Shown here in pieces: positions 35,657 through 44,197 of a stretch of 64,000 bases of DNA. The stretch is from contig NZ_JBHLUN010000001.1 of assembly GCF_042433915.1 (NCBI RefSeq), positions 389,336 to 453,335 of the forward strand, written 5' to 3'. A model generated the notes under the pieces. That model saw only the letters and a list, made by a program, of their open reading frames with translations, made no database searches and was not told the origin of the DNA. The DNA comes from Roseomonas elaeocarpi. Lineage in GTDB: Bacteria; Pseudomonadota; Alphaproteobacteria; Acetobacterales; Acetobacteraceae. Each line of letters begins with the position of its first letter. The first letter of the stretch is position 1. A program made the translations under genes and the position numbers.

Positions 35657-36592
35657 TCAGCCCTGCTCGCCCAGCGAGGCGCGGAAGCGCGCGAAGCCTT
35701 CCGCGTCGGCGAAGGCCTTCTGAGTCCCAGGGCGGGTGATGGAATCCGCGGCATAGGCGGCGCCCTGGCGCATCGCCGCCGCCACGTCGTGCGAACGGAC
35801 GTAGTGCTGCGCGAAGGCGCCGATAAAGGCGTCGCCGGCGCCGCTGGTGTCGTGCGGCCGCACGGGCACGGAAGGAATGTGGACGGTGGGGGCGCTGCTC
35901 ACCAGGAGGGCGCCCTCGGCACCCAGCGTCACGATCACGGTGCGGATACCGCGAGACACCAGGCTGCGGGCCGCGGCCTCCGCCTGCTCCCGCGTGTCGG
36001 CCGGCATGCCGGTCAGGATGGTGAGCTCGGTCTGGTTGGGAACCAGGAAGGTGGCCTGAAGGATGCGCTCCACATCGAGCTCTGGCACCGCCGGCGCAGG
36101 GTTGAGCAGCACCTCGATGCCTTCGCGCGCCGCCCAGGCGACGGTGTAGTAGATGGTTTCCAACGGGATCTCGAGCTGGAGTAGGATCAGCCCACATTCC
36201 CGCAGGTCGGCCGCGGCCTCGTCCACGTCGGCGGGCAGCAGGTGGTCGTTGGCGCCCTTGACGATCAGGATGCGGTTCTCGCCCGAAGGGTCCACGAAGA
36301 TCGGCGCGACGCCGCTCTGCGTGCCCGGTACCGGGCGGACATGGCGCGCGTCGATGCCGACGGAGCGGAAGTTCTTGATCGTGCCTTCACCGAACAGGTC
36401 CTCGCCCACGCGGCTGACCAGCATGACGTCGGCGCCCAGGCGCGCGGCGGCAACGGCCTGGTTGGCGCCCTTGCCGCCGTGGCCCATGGAGAAGGAGGGT
36501 GCGGCCAGCGTTTCGCCGGCCTCGGGCATCCGGTCGGTATAGGTCACGAGGTCGACCATGTTGCTGCCGACCACGCCGATGCGCGTTTTCAT
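35657..36592 (-). CDS. Ribokinase/deoxyribokinase family (PfkB) sugar kinase
   Basis: A 311-residue PfkB kinase that would phosphorylate ribose or 2-deoxyribose at C5. Signature 1 is GHGGKGANQAVAAARLGADV. Signature 2, DTSGAGDAFIGAF, carries the catalytic base Asp. The N-terminus RIGVVGSNMVDLVTYTDRMP is ribokinase-like. It overlaps the DUF4432 gene (ATGA) and ends the transporter operon. Presence of deoC in the same locus favours deoxyribose; sequence alone cannot separate the two. Confidence 0.9.
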   Translation of the reverse strand: MKTRIGVVGSNMVDLVTYTDRMPEAGETLAAPSFSMGHGGKGANQAVAAARLGADVMLVSRVGEDLFGEGTIKNFRSVGIDARHVRPVPGTQSGVAPIFVDPSGENRILIVKGANDHLLPADVDEAAADLRECGLILLQLEIPLETIYYTVAWAAREGIEVLLNPAPAVPELDVERILQATFLVPNQTELTILTGMPADTREQAEAAARSLVSRGIRTVIVTLGAEGALLVSSAPTVHIPSVPVRPHDTSGAGDAFIGAFAQHYVRSHDVAAAMRQGAAYAADSITRPGTQKAFADAEGFARFRASLGEQG

Positions 36593-37683
36593 GCGGCTCG
36601 TTCTCCCAGTGCGGCGATCTCCGCGGCCGTTCGCGTCATGGCATCCTGATCGAGGTATCCGGCGCGCAGCGTGAACGCCGCGCGCCCGTGCGGCGGCAGC
36701 ACCCGGACGTTGCCCTTGCGTTTCTCCGCCGCGTAGCCCTCGGGTTCGCAGGTCGAGGGCAGGGCAAAGGCGGCAACCTTCTGGTCCGGGTCGTTCAGCA
36801 CCCAGCGCACCGTGTGCGGAAAGCTCGCCGGCGCGTAGCGCATCGCGAAGCCGTCGCCGCCCGGCCGTTGCAGCGCGAGCGTCGTGTCACCCGCCGCGTC
36901 GGTGTCGAGGCCGCGCAGGTAGAAGACCTGCTCCGGATCGTAGAGCGCGGGTTCGTGCAGGACCTCCATGCGGGCCGGGTCCCCGGCCAGCGCGTCGATC
37001 AGCGCGAGGTAGTCGGGGTTGGGCTCGACATGCGCGGGCACGGCGCGGCGTACCGCGGTGCGATCAGGCGTGAAGGGCGCGGGCTGGAGGAAGCGCCCGT
37101 CGGCCACGAAGCGGAAGTTCACGTGGCACATGTACATCAGCTCCATCGGCTTGCCGGAGCGGTTCTCCACCGCGAGGCCGATGTCGAAGAGCGTGCTGCC
37201 CGGCCGCAGCGTGACCGAGGGCTGCGCCAGGTAGTGCGCGCCGAAACCCATCACGTGATCGCGGGCGCTGACCACGCGCAGGCTGGGGCCTTCCGCGTCC
37301 TCATCCAGTTCGAGCCAGGCGTGGTCCATCGCGGCGCAGGGGAACTCGCCATGCGCCGGGTGGGTGTCCTCCGCGGCAGGGACGCCGTTGCGCAGGATGC
37401 CGCTGTGGAAGGCGAAGCAGCCATAGGTCTCGGCGATGGTGGTGGCCGGGCGGGGGGCGTCGAAGCCGCTCTCCATCGCGAGCTCCACGCCGTCGAAGCG
37501 GGCGGACCAGACCATGCCGCCCATCCAGGGCAGCACCACGACCTCACCCCGCGTGTTCGCCAGGCGCAGCGCCGGGATGCCGGTGCGGAAGCGGAACAGC
37601 GTGGCCGAGAGTTCACCCACGCGGAGGATTTCGCGCGAGGTCTCATTGGCCAGGCCGGGAAAGAGGGGGATCGTCGCGATCAT
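36589..37683 (-). CDS. DUF4432 family protein (aldose 1-epimerase-like)
   Basis: A 364-residue cytosolic protein of the galactose-mutarotase-like superfamily, normally found in sugar catabolic operons. Visible blocks are VVVLPWMGGMVWSARFDGVE, CFAFHSGILRNG, HAWLELDEDAEG and MYMCHVNFRF. The start overlaps the permease stop by one base. A mutarotase role supplying the correct anomer to the kinase is plausible. An upstream extension of the frame exists but overlaps the permease and is not needed. Confidence 0.85.
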   Translation of the reverse strand: MIATIPLFPGLANETSREILRVGELSATLFRFRTGIPALRLANTRGEVVVLPWMGGMVWSARFDGVELAMESGFDAPRPATTIAETYGCFAFHSGILRNGVPAAEDTHPAHGEFPCAAMDHAWLELDEDAEGPSLRVVSARDHVMGFGAHYLAQPSVTLRPGSTLFDIGLAVENRSGKPMELMYMCHVNFRFVADGRFLQPAPFTPDRTAVRRAVPAHVEPNPDYLALIDALAGDPARMEVLHEPALYDPEQVFYLRGLDTDAAGDTTLALQRPGGDGFAMRYAPASFPHTVRWVLNDPDQKVAAFALPSTCEPEGYAAEKRKGNVRVLPPHGRAAFTLRAGYLDQDAMTRTAAEIAALGERAA

Positions 37684-38675
37684 CAGCGCACCCGGTTCCG
37701 CCAGGCGGCGAGCGCGATCGAGAGGAGCAGGAAGCCGCCCCAGATCAGGTCCACCAGGAAGTTCGAGAAGCGCATCATCTGCAGGCCCGAGGACAGCAGC
37801 ATCAGCGCCACCAGCGCCAGCCCGACGCCCACCACGCTGCCGCGCCCGCCGGCCGGGTTGGTGCCCGCCAGCACCGAGATCAGCACGGCCTGGAGCAGGT
37901 AGCTCACGCCGTAGTCCGACTTCGCCGCGTTGGTGCGGCCCGAGAGCAGGATGCCGGCGATGCTGGCGAGCACCCCGGTCAGCACGTAGGAAAAGAACAC
38001 CGTCCGCCCGGTGCGAAGCCCCGCGAAGGCCGCGGCGCGTGGGTTGGTGCCGATCAGCGCCAGCTCGATGCCGAAGGCGGTGCGGGCCAGGATGAACCAC
38101 ACCGCGGCGCCGGCCAGGAGGAACACGATCAGCGGCACCGCGATGCCGAAGGCCGTGCCGTTGCCGATCTGGCCCCAGAGCGCCGGGAAGCCCACCACCG
38201 CCGGCCCGCCGGTCAGCACGAGGCAGATGCCGGTGAAGACCTGGCCCGTGCCGATCGTGGCCAGGATCGGCGTCACGCGGCCGCGCGTCACCAGGAAGCC
38301 GTTGATCGCCCCGGCCACGAGGCCGGTGCCCAGCGCGATGCCGATGCCGGAGGCCACCAGGGGCCAAGGCAGGTTCACGAGGTCCGGCCCGCGCGGCGCG
38401 CCGACGGAGTGGAAGAACAGCCCGGCCAGGATGCAGCTCAGGTTGGCGATGCCGATCACCGACAGGTCGATGCCGCCGGTCAGCATCGCCACCATCATCG
38501 CGATGGCGAGCAGCCCGAGCTCCGGCGCCACGAAGGTGAGGGATTCGAAGACGTAGGGGCGCAGGAACCGGTCCGGGTTCAGCGCCGCCATGCCCGCGAA
38601 GATCACCACCGTCAGCAGCAGCAGCTGAAGGAGGTTGGTGTCGAAGCGGCGCAGGCGCTGCGCGAGGGCACTCAT
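37683..38675 (-). CDS. Ribose-type ABC transporter permease (RbsC/LsrD-like)
   Basis: A 330-residue permease with about eight to ten hydrophobic segments. It has the CUT2 block MLTGGIDLSVIGIANLSCI and the C-terminal AGTNPAGGRGSVVGVGLALV. AAGGGAG precedes the ATG at 38675. It pairs with the permease at 38690 and the dual-domain ATPase. Confidence 0.94.
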   Translation of the reverse strand: MSALAQRLRRFDTNLLQLLLLTVVIFAGMAALNPDRFLRPYVFESLTFVAPELGLLAIAMMVAMLTGGIDLSVIGIANLSCILAGLFFHSVGAPRGPDLVNLPWPLVASGIGIALGTGLVAGAINGFLVTRGRVTPILATIGTGQVFTGICLVLTGGPAVVGFPALWGQIGNGTAFGIAVPLIVFLLAGAAVWFILARTAFGIELALIGTNPRAAAFAGLRTGRTVFFSYVLTGVLASIAGILLSGRTNAAKSDYGVSYLLQAVLISVLAGTNPAGGRGSVVGVGLALVALMLLSSGLQMMRFSNFLVDLIWGGFLLLSIALAAWRNRVR

Positions 38676-38689
38676 GCGGTTGGCTCCCT

Positions 38690-39733
38690 TCAGGCCAGGC
38701 GCTTGCGGTCGCGCCAGGCGGTGGCCGCGGTCGCCGCGATCACGATCAGCCCCACCACGACGCGCTGCCAGGTGGTGTCTACCCCTAAGATGATCAGGCT
38801 GTTGGTGATCACCACCAGCGTCAGCCCGCCCAGCACCGTGCCGATCACGCTGCCCCGCCCGCCGAAGATGGAGGCGCCGCCCAGCACCACCGCCGCGATC
38901 ACGTCGAGCTCCAGCCCTACCATGTCGCGCGGGTTGGCGGTCCAGATCATCGCGCCGTGCAGGAGGCCGGCGAAGCCCGCCAGCGCGCCGGCCAGGCCGT
39001 AGATGAAGAAGGTGGTACGGCGGACGTTGAAGCCGACGCGCCGCGCCGCTTCCTCGCCGCCGCCCAGCGCGTAGATGGAGCGGCCCATCATGGTGTGGCG
39101 CAGCATCAGGTGCACCAGCACCGCGATGGCGGCGTAGACCAGCACCATGGAGGACAAGCCGGCGGTGGAGCCGTCGCCTTGCGTGACGTGGAGGAACTCG
39201 CCGCGGGCGAAGTTGATCAGCAGCGGTGGCATCTGGTCGATGTTGATCTGGCTGGTGCCGACCACGCCCAGGATGAAGCCGCGCACCGCCGTGCCGGTGC
39301 CCAGCGTCACGATCAGCGGGATCATCCGGAAGTAGTAGACGAACACCGCGTTCACGAGGCCGAGCCCGGTGCCGATCGCGGTGGCCATCAGGAAGGGCAG
39401 CAGCACGCCGTCGAAGCCCCAGGCGATCATCGCCTTGACCGTCAGGTACATGGCGGCGATGGCGAAGGCCGGGAAGCTCACGTCGATGCCGCCCGACAGC
39501 ATCACCATCATCACCGCCAGCCCCAGGATGCCGGTGATGACCGAGGCGCGCAGCAGGCTGAACAGGTTGGCCGGCTGCCAGAAGACCGGGTTGATCGTGC
39601 CGATGACGACCACGGCCACGAGGAGGACGGCGGCCACCATCAGCTCCGGATAACGGCGCAGTGCCAGGGCGAGTCCGCCGGTGGCGGTGGTGGGCGCGGG
39701 GGTGCCCGTGGGGGTTCCCGTGGTGGTGCTCAT
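38690..39733 (-). CDS. Ribose-type ABC transporter permease (RbsC/LsrC-like)
   Basis: A 347-residue CUT2 permease. After a Thr/Pro-rich cytoplasmic N-terminus come membrane spans with the family blocks MLSGGIDVSFPAFAIAAMY and LGGASIFGGRGSVIGTVLGG. Its start overlaps the ATPase stop (ATGA). Two different permease genes in the locus indicate a heterodimeric channel. Confidence 0.94.
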   Translation of the reverse strand: MSTTTGTPTGTPAPTTATGGLALALRRYPELMVAAVLLVAVVVIGTINPVFWQPANLFSLLRASVITGILGLAVMMVMLSGGIDVSFPAFAIAAMYLTVKAMIAWGFDGVLLPFLMATAIGTGLGLVNAVFVYYFRMIPLIVTLGTGTAVRGFILGVVGTSQINIDQMPPLLINFARGEFLHVTQGDGSTAGLSSMVLVYAAIAVLVHLMLRHTMMGRSIYALGGGEEAARRVGFNVRRTTFFIYGLAGALAGFAGLLHGAMIWTANPRDMVGLELDVIAAVVLGGASIFGGRGSVIGTVLGGLTLVVITNSLIILGVDTTWQRVVVGLIVIAATAATAWRDRKRLA

Positions 39734-41226
39734 GCCAGGGCTCCCAGCTGCTCGGCCAGCGCGGCCTCGCTCGTGTGTTCCACCGGCGTATCGGACACCA
39801 CGCGGCCGCGGTGCAGCACCAGGATGCGGTTGCAGTTGTCCACCAGCTCCGGCAGGTCGTCGGAGATCATCAGCACTCCCAGGCCGCGCGCGCGGGCGAG
39901 TTCACGGATCTTGCGATGGATGCCGGCCTTGGAGCCGACATCGACGCCCACGGTGGGGCCGTTGAGGATCAAGAGGCGCGGGTCGTTCAGCAGCCAGCGG
40001 CCGATCACCACGCGCTGGGCGTTGCCGCCCGAGAGCTGCGTCACCGGCCGGTCGCCGGTGGGCGTGGCGATGGCCATCTCGCGGATCATGCCCGCGGCCT
40101 CGCGCGCCGCCTGGCCCCAGCGGATGACGCCGCCCTGGCTGAGCCGCGCATGCGACGTCGCCAGCATGTTGCGGTCGATGGTCTGCGTCAGGAACAGCCC
40201 TTCGGTCAGCCGGTCCTCCGGCACGTAGGCGATGCCGTGGCGGATGGCGTCCTGCACGCTGTTCAGCCGCACGGGGCGGCCGTCGATGCGGACCTCGCCC
40301 GCGTGGCCGGGCTTCATGCCGAACAGGGCCAGCGCCAGCTCCGTGCGGCCGGAGCCGAGCAGGCCGGAGATGCCCACGATCTCGCCCGGCATCACCCGCA
40401 GCGACACGTCGTCGAGCTGCCCGGGAACGGTGAGGTTGGAGACCTCCAGCAGCGGCGCGGCGCCGGGCGTGGCTTCCCAGCGATAGGGTTCGGGCGCGAT
40501 TTCCTGCCCCGTCATGGCACGGGTGATCGCGGCCTCGTCGAAGTCGCGGATGGGACCGGCGGCCACCACGCGGCCGGAGCGGATCACCGTCAGCCGCTCG
40601 CTGATTTCCAGCATCTCGCGCATCTTGTGGGACACGAACAGCACGGCGATGCCGCGGCTCTGGATGTCGCGCACCACGCGGAACAGCGCCTCGACCTCCC
40701 GGCCCGTCAGCGCGGTGGTTGGCTCATCCATGATCAGGAGGCGCGGGTCGGACATCAGCGCGCGGGCAATGGCGACCAGTTGCTTGCCGGCGGTGGGCAG
40801 GGTTTCCACCGGCGCGTCGAGGTCGAGCTCCACGCCCAGCTTGCGCACCGCTTCCGCCGCGATGCGGCGCACGCGGCCCCAGCGCACCAGCTTGCGGCCT
40901 TCCTGCAGCTCGGTGCTCAGCGCCAGGTTCTCGGCCACCGACAGGTTCGGGAAGAGCGAGAAGTCCTGGTAGATCACCTGAACGCCGTGGGCGATGGCGG
41001 TGCGGGGCGTCATGCCCTCGACGCGCTGCCCATCGATCAGGACCTCGCCCTGGTCGGGCTGCCACACGCCGGAGATCACCTTGATCAGCGTGGACTTGCC
41101 CGAGCCGTTCTCGCCGGCCAGGCAGTGGATCTCGCCCCGACCGATCGCGAGGGACACGTCATCCAGCGCGCGCACGGCGCCGAAGCTCTTGCCGATATGG
41201 CGCAGGTCGATCAGCGGAGCGGTCAT
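39730..41226 (-). CDS. Sugar ABC transporter ATP-binding protein with two nucleotide-binding domains (RbsA-like)
   Basis: A 498-residue fused ATPase of the CUT2 class. The first domain has Walker A GENGSGKST and Walker B LLIMDEPTTAL. The second domain has the degenerate Walker A GLLGSGRTE and signature LSGGNAQR, as in RbsA, MglA and LsrA. The ATG at 41226 has no clear Shine-Dalgarno sequence; the leader carries a 15-bp duplication and a stem-loop. Confidence 0.95.
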   Translation of the reverse strand: MTAPLIDLRHIGKSFGAVRALDDVSLAIGRGEIHCLAGENGSGKSTLIKVISGVWQPDQGEVLIDGQRVEGMTPRTAIAHGVQVIYQDFSLFPNLSVAENLALSTELQEGRKLVRWGRVRRIAAEAVRKLGVELDLDAPVETLPTAGKQLVAIARALMSDPRLLIMDEPTTALTGREVEALFRVVRDIQSRGIAVLFVSHKMREMLEISERLTVIRSGRVVAAGPIRDFDEAAITRAMTGQEIAPEPYRWEATPGAAPLLEVSNLTVPGQLDDVSLRVMPGEIVGISGLLGSGRTELALALFGMKPGHAGEVRIDGRPVRLNSVQDAIRHGIAYVPEDRLTEGLFLTQTIDRNMLATSHARLSQGGVIRWGQAAREAAGMIREMAIATPTGDRPVTQLSGGNAQRVVIGRWLLNDPRLLILNGPTVGVDVGSKAGIHRKIRELARARGLGVLMISDDLPELVDNCNRILVLHRGRVVSDTPVEHTSEAALAEQLGALA

Positions 41227-41231
41227 GCGAA

Positions 41232-41261
41232 CCCGAAACAGTGAAGCCCGAAACAGTAAAG
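41232..41261. repeat. Tandem 15-bp duplication in the ATPase leader
   Basis: CCCGAAACAGTGAAG is followed directly by CCCGAAACAGTAAAG (one difference). It lies between the intercistronic stem-loop and the ATPase start codon, where the ribosome site would be expected. Confidence 0.85.
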
Positions 41262-41263
41262 AA

Positions 41264-41293
41264 GGCCGGGGCGGCGCCTATGCCACCCCGGCC
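41264..41293 (-). terminator. Intercistronic stem-loop between binding-protein and ATPase genes
   Basis: Read on the minus strand: GGCCGGGG, T, GGC, a 6-base loop, GCC, G, CCCCGGCC, then TTCTTT. It begins 26 bases after the binding-protein stop. Such stem-loops commonly attenuate or stabilise transcripts so that the binding protein is made in excess. The T-rich tail allows partial termination. Confidence 0.7.
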
Positions 41294-41318
41294 GGAAAAA
41301 CGCGGCGCCGGCGCCGTG

Positions 41319-42383
41319 TCAGAAGTTGTACTGCGCCATGTTGTCCTTGGTGACGCCGACCCAGCCCTGGCCCACCAGCACGTTGGGCTTCTTGGCATCG
41401 GGCGCCTGCAGGCTGTTGTAGCCCGCCAGCCCGAGGTCGAGGCCTGGCTTGATGTCCTTCTTGGCCAGCGCCATCACCGCCAGGATGTTCATGGCGTAGC
41501 CGGCCACCGCCGGGTCCCAGAACTGGATGTAGTTCACGTCGCCGTTGCGCAGGTACTGGCCCGCCACCGAGACCAGCCCGGTGCCCGAGAAGAACAGCTT
41601 GCCCTTGAGGTTGCGCTCCGCGATCAGGCGACCCGCACCGGCCGAGGTCGGCATCGGCGCGCCCACGATCCCCTTGAGGTCCGGATAGGCGGTGAGAACT
41701 TCCTTGAGCTTGTTGTAGTCGGTGGTGGCGTCGTCGTAGGTCTCGATGCGCCGCGTCACCTCCTGCATCTTGGGGAAGTGCTCCTTCTGGTAGGCGACGG
41801 CGCCGTCGATCCATTCCATCTGCGACTGCGAGGTCAGCGAGCCCACGGTGGCGACGTACTTGCCCTCGCCACCCATGTCGCGGCCCAGCACTTCCATCAG
41901 CTTGGCGCCGTAGGCGTGGTTGTCGAAGGCCTCGATGTCGTAGTCGATGTTGGTGAGGCCCGACGCCTCGTGGGAAATGACCACGATGCCCTGGTTGCGC
42001 GCCTTCTGCAGCACCGGCTCCACCGCCTCGACCGAAAAGGGCACGATGCAGATCGCGTCCACGCCCTGGGCGATCAGGCTTTCCACCAGCTGCACCTGCG
42101 CCGCGGCATCGGCCTGGCTGGGGCCCACCATCCAGGTGTCGTGGCCCTGGTCCTTGCCGAACTGGGTGACACCGACCCGCATCCGGTCGAACCAGGCGAT
42201 GCCGTCCACCTTCACCACGGTGGCGATGGTGCGCTTCTTGCCCGCCTTGGCGTTGATGTCGGCCGACACCTTGCTGGCGTCGACGGCCGCCGAGGCTTGC
42301 GCCCAGGCGGGAAGGCCCGTGCCGGTGGCCAGGAGGGCCGCCGCGGAAAGGGCGCCGAAGGAGCGCCTGCTGATACCGGTCAT
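41319..42383 (-). CDS. Sugar ABC transporter substrate-binding protein (RbsB/RhaS/LsrB-like)
   Basis: A 354-residue periplasmic binding protein. A Tat-like signal (GISRRSFGALSAAALL) ends at PAWAQASA. Blocks are KVDGIAWFDRMRVGVTQFGK, AQVQLVESLIAQGVDAICIV, NKLKEVLTAYPDLKGIVG and the C-terminal DNMAQYNF, which recalls LsrB and RhaS. It follows deoC by 26 bases. Ligand is likely a pentose, deoxypentose or deoxynucleoside; autoinducer-2 was considered less likely because other lsr genes are absent. Confidence 0.92.
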   Translation of the reverse strand: MTGISRRSFGALSAAALLATGTGLPAWAQASAAVDASKVSADINAKAGKKRTIATVVKVDGIAWFDRMRVGVTQFGKDQGHDTWMVGPSQADAAAQVQLVESLIAQGVDAICIVPFSVEAVEPVLQKARNQGIVVISHEASGLTNIDYDIEAFDNHAYGAKLMEVLGRDMGGEGKYVATVGSLTSQSQMEWIDGAVAYQKEHFPKMQEVTRRIETYDDATTDYNKLKEVLTAYPDLKGIVGAPMPTSAGAGRLIAERNLKGKLFFSGTGLVSVAGQYLRNGDVNYIQFWDPAVAGYAMNILAVMALAKKDIKPGLDLGLAGYNSLQAPDAKKPNVLVGQGWVGVTKDNMAQYNF

Positions 42384-42409
42384 GATCTTGCTTTCCTCCC
42401 GATGGTTGC

Positions 42410-43108
42410 TCAGTAGCCGCTCTTGGCCGCGGGCGCGCCGGTGACCAGCGCCACGCCGGAACTCGCGCCGATGCGGGTGGCGCCGGCAGCGATCAGCGCC
42501 TGCGCCGCGTCCCAGCTCCGCACCCCGCCCGAGGCCTTAACACCCAGCGCCGGCCCCACGACCTCGCGCATCAGCGCGATGTCGGCCACCGTGGCACCGC
42601 CGGTGGAAAATCCGGTGGAGGTCTTCACGAAATCCGCACCGGCCTCCACCGCCAGGCGGCAGGCGGTGCGCTTTTCCTCGTCGGTCAGCAGGCAGGTCTC
42701 GATGATGACCTTGAGCACCTGGCCCCTGCAGGCGGCGCGCACGGCGGCGATGTCGTCGCGCACCGCGTCCAGCTGCCCGTCCTTCAGGGCGCCGATGTTG
42801 ATCACCATGTCGATCTCGTCGGCGCCGTCGCGCACCGCGGCCGCGGTCTCGGCGGCCTTGATCTCGGGCAGGGCGGCACCCAGCGGGAAGCCCACCACCG
42901 AGCAGGTCTTCACGCCGCTGCCCTCGAGCGCCGCGGCCACGGTGGCGACGTTCACCGGATTCACGCAGACCGAGCAGAAGCGGTGCTCGCGCGCCTCGTC
43001 GCACCAGCGGCGCAACTCGGCGGCGGTGGCGTCGGGCTTCAGCAGCGTGTGGTCGATCAGGGCGGCCAGCGCGGCAGCGTCGGCGGGCGGGGTGGCGGTG
43101 GCTGTCAC
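42410..43108 (-). CDS. deoC: Deoxyribose-phosphate aldolase
   Basis: A 232-residue class I aldolase splitting 2-deoxyribose 5-phosphate into glyceraldehyde 3-phosphate and acetaldehyde. Landmarks are LIDHTLLKPDAT, VVGFPLGAALPEIK, EIDMVINIGALKDG (Asp100), Schiff-base Lys162 in DFVKTSTGF and Lys191 in VKASGGVR. The GTG at 43108 is the only sensible start by homology; AGGGA lies about 11 bases before. It leads the minus-strand sugar operon. Confidence 0.95.
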   Translation of the reverse strand: MTATATPPADAAALAALIDHTLLKPDATAAELRRWCDEAREHRFCSVCVNPVNVATVAAALEGSGVKTCSVVGFPLGAALPEIKAAETAAAVRDGADEIDMVINIGALKDGQLDAVRDDIAAVRAACRGQVLKVIIETCLLTDEEKRTACRLAVEAGADFVKTSTGFSTGGATVADIALMREVVGPALGVKASGGVRSWDAAQALIAAGATRIGASSGVALVTGAPAAKSGY

Positions 43109-43199
43109 GGCGGCAAATTCCCTGAGGGGGTTCCCCTGGGGGTTCGTGGAAGCCCGGAACGGGATTAAACCCCCCGCGGCTGCCGTTGACCCCCGATGT

Positions 43200-43232
43200 G
43201 TTAGTCTTTTAACTGTTGTGACAAACGTCACA
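43200..43232. promoter_or_regulatory. CRP-consensus-like palindrome and adjacent inverted repeat in the deoC/deoR divergent region
   Basis: TGTGA-CAAACG-TCACA at 43217-43232 matches the CRP/FNR-family core TGTGA-N6-TCACA exactly. Next to it, GTTA (43200-43203) and TAAC (43210-43213) form another inverted repeat with a 6-base spacer, a possible DeoR-family site. Both lie between the divergent starts at 43108 and 43279, in the AT-richest part of the gap. Confidence 0.65.
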
Positions 43233-43278
43233 TTAACCGGCCGCGCCGTCAAGCGGACCGTCGTGCAGGGGAGTGGGA

Positions 43279-44151
43279 ATGTCGGGTGTGGAGGGGCCGG
43301 GACTGGTGAGCGCCCGGCGCAACGCCCGGCTAGCCCAGCTGCACGACCTCCTCCGTCGCGGCGGGCCGACCCGGCTGCGCGAGGCCGCCACCGCGCTGGG
43401 CGTGTCCTCCATGACGCTGCGCCGCGACCTTGCCGCGCCTGGCCAGCCCTTCGTGCTGCTGGGCGGCCACGTCCTGCCGCTGCCGGGGGATACCCTCTCG
43501 GGGGAGGTCCCGCCAAGTGAGGGCTGGGCGGGCGAAACCCCGCCGGGCGAGGGCAGCCACCGCGCCCGCTACGTGCTGGAGCACGAGCAGGACACCCATG
43601 CCGAAGGCAAGCGCCGCGCCGCGCGCCACGCCGCCGCGCTGGTGCACGAGGGCGATACGATCTTCATCGACTGCGGCACCACCACGCCGCACCTGGCCGA
43701 GGCGCTGCCGCCCGGCATCCCGCTGACGGTGCTGTGCTACGCGCTGAACGTCGCGGCGATCCTGAGCCGCCGGCCGCGGACGCAGCTGATCCTGCTGGGC
43801 GGGCTGTTCCACCCGGCCTCGGCGAGCTTCGCATCCGAGGAAGCGCTGAACACGCTGCGCCGCCTGCGGATCAACACGGCCTTTATCTCGGCCGGCGGCG
43901 TCCATGCCATGCGCGGCGTCACCTGCACCAATTTCCACGAGGTCGCGGTGAAGCAGGTGGCGATGGGCTCCGCCGCCCGTTCCGTGCTGGTGGTGGACAG
44001 CAGCAAGTTCGGCCGGCTGCGCCCTGCCTTCTTCGCGCCCGTCGCCGCCTTCGAGCGCGTGGTGGCCAACCCGCCGGTGCGGCCCCGCGTGGCGACGCTG
44101 CTGCACGAGGCCGGCAGCCGGCTCGACCTCGCGGCGGGCGGGGAAGCATGA
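43279..44151 (+). CDS. DeoR/GlpR family transcriptional regulator with an unusual internal insertion
   Basis: A 290-residue regulator. The HTH is at about 15-50 (LRRGGPTRLREAATALGVSS, then MTLRRDL). The sugar-phosphate-binding domain starts near 105 with GKRRAARHAAALVHEGDTIF, followed by DCGTTTPHLAEAL and FISAGGVHAMRGVTC. Between them, residues about 70-94 form a Gly/Pro-rich stretch (GEVPPSEGWAGETPPGEG) encoded by palindrome-rich DNA and not expected in the family. The ATG at 43279 follows AGGGGAG. It is divergent from deoC and upstream of the FGGY kinase. Confidence 0.9.
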   Translation: MSGVEGPGLVSARRNARLAQLHDLLRRGGPTRLREAATALGVSSMTLRRDLAAPGQPFVLLGGHVLPLPGDTLSGEVPPSEGWAGETPPGEGSHRARYVLEHEQDTHAEGKRRAARHAAALVHEGDTIFIDCGTTTPHLAEALPPGIPLTVLCYALNVAAILSRRPRTQLILLGGLFHPASASFASEEALNTLRRLRINTAFISAGGVHAMRGVTCTNFHEVAVKQVAMGSAARSVLVVDSSKFGRLRPAFFAPVAAFERVVANPPVRPRVATLLHEAGSRLDLAAGGEA

Positions 44152-44197
44152 GCGGTGCCGGGCACTTCCCGAACATCACCCAAGGAAAGCGAACGCG

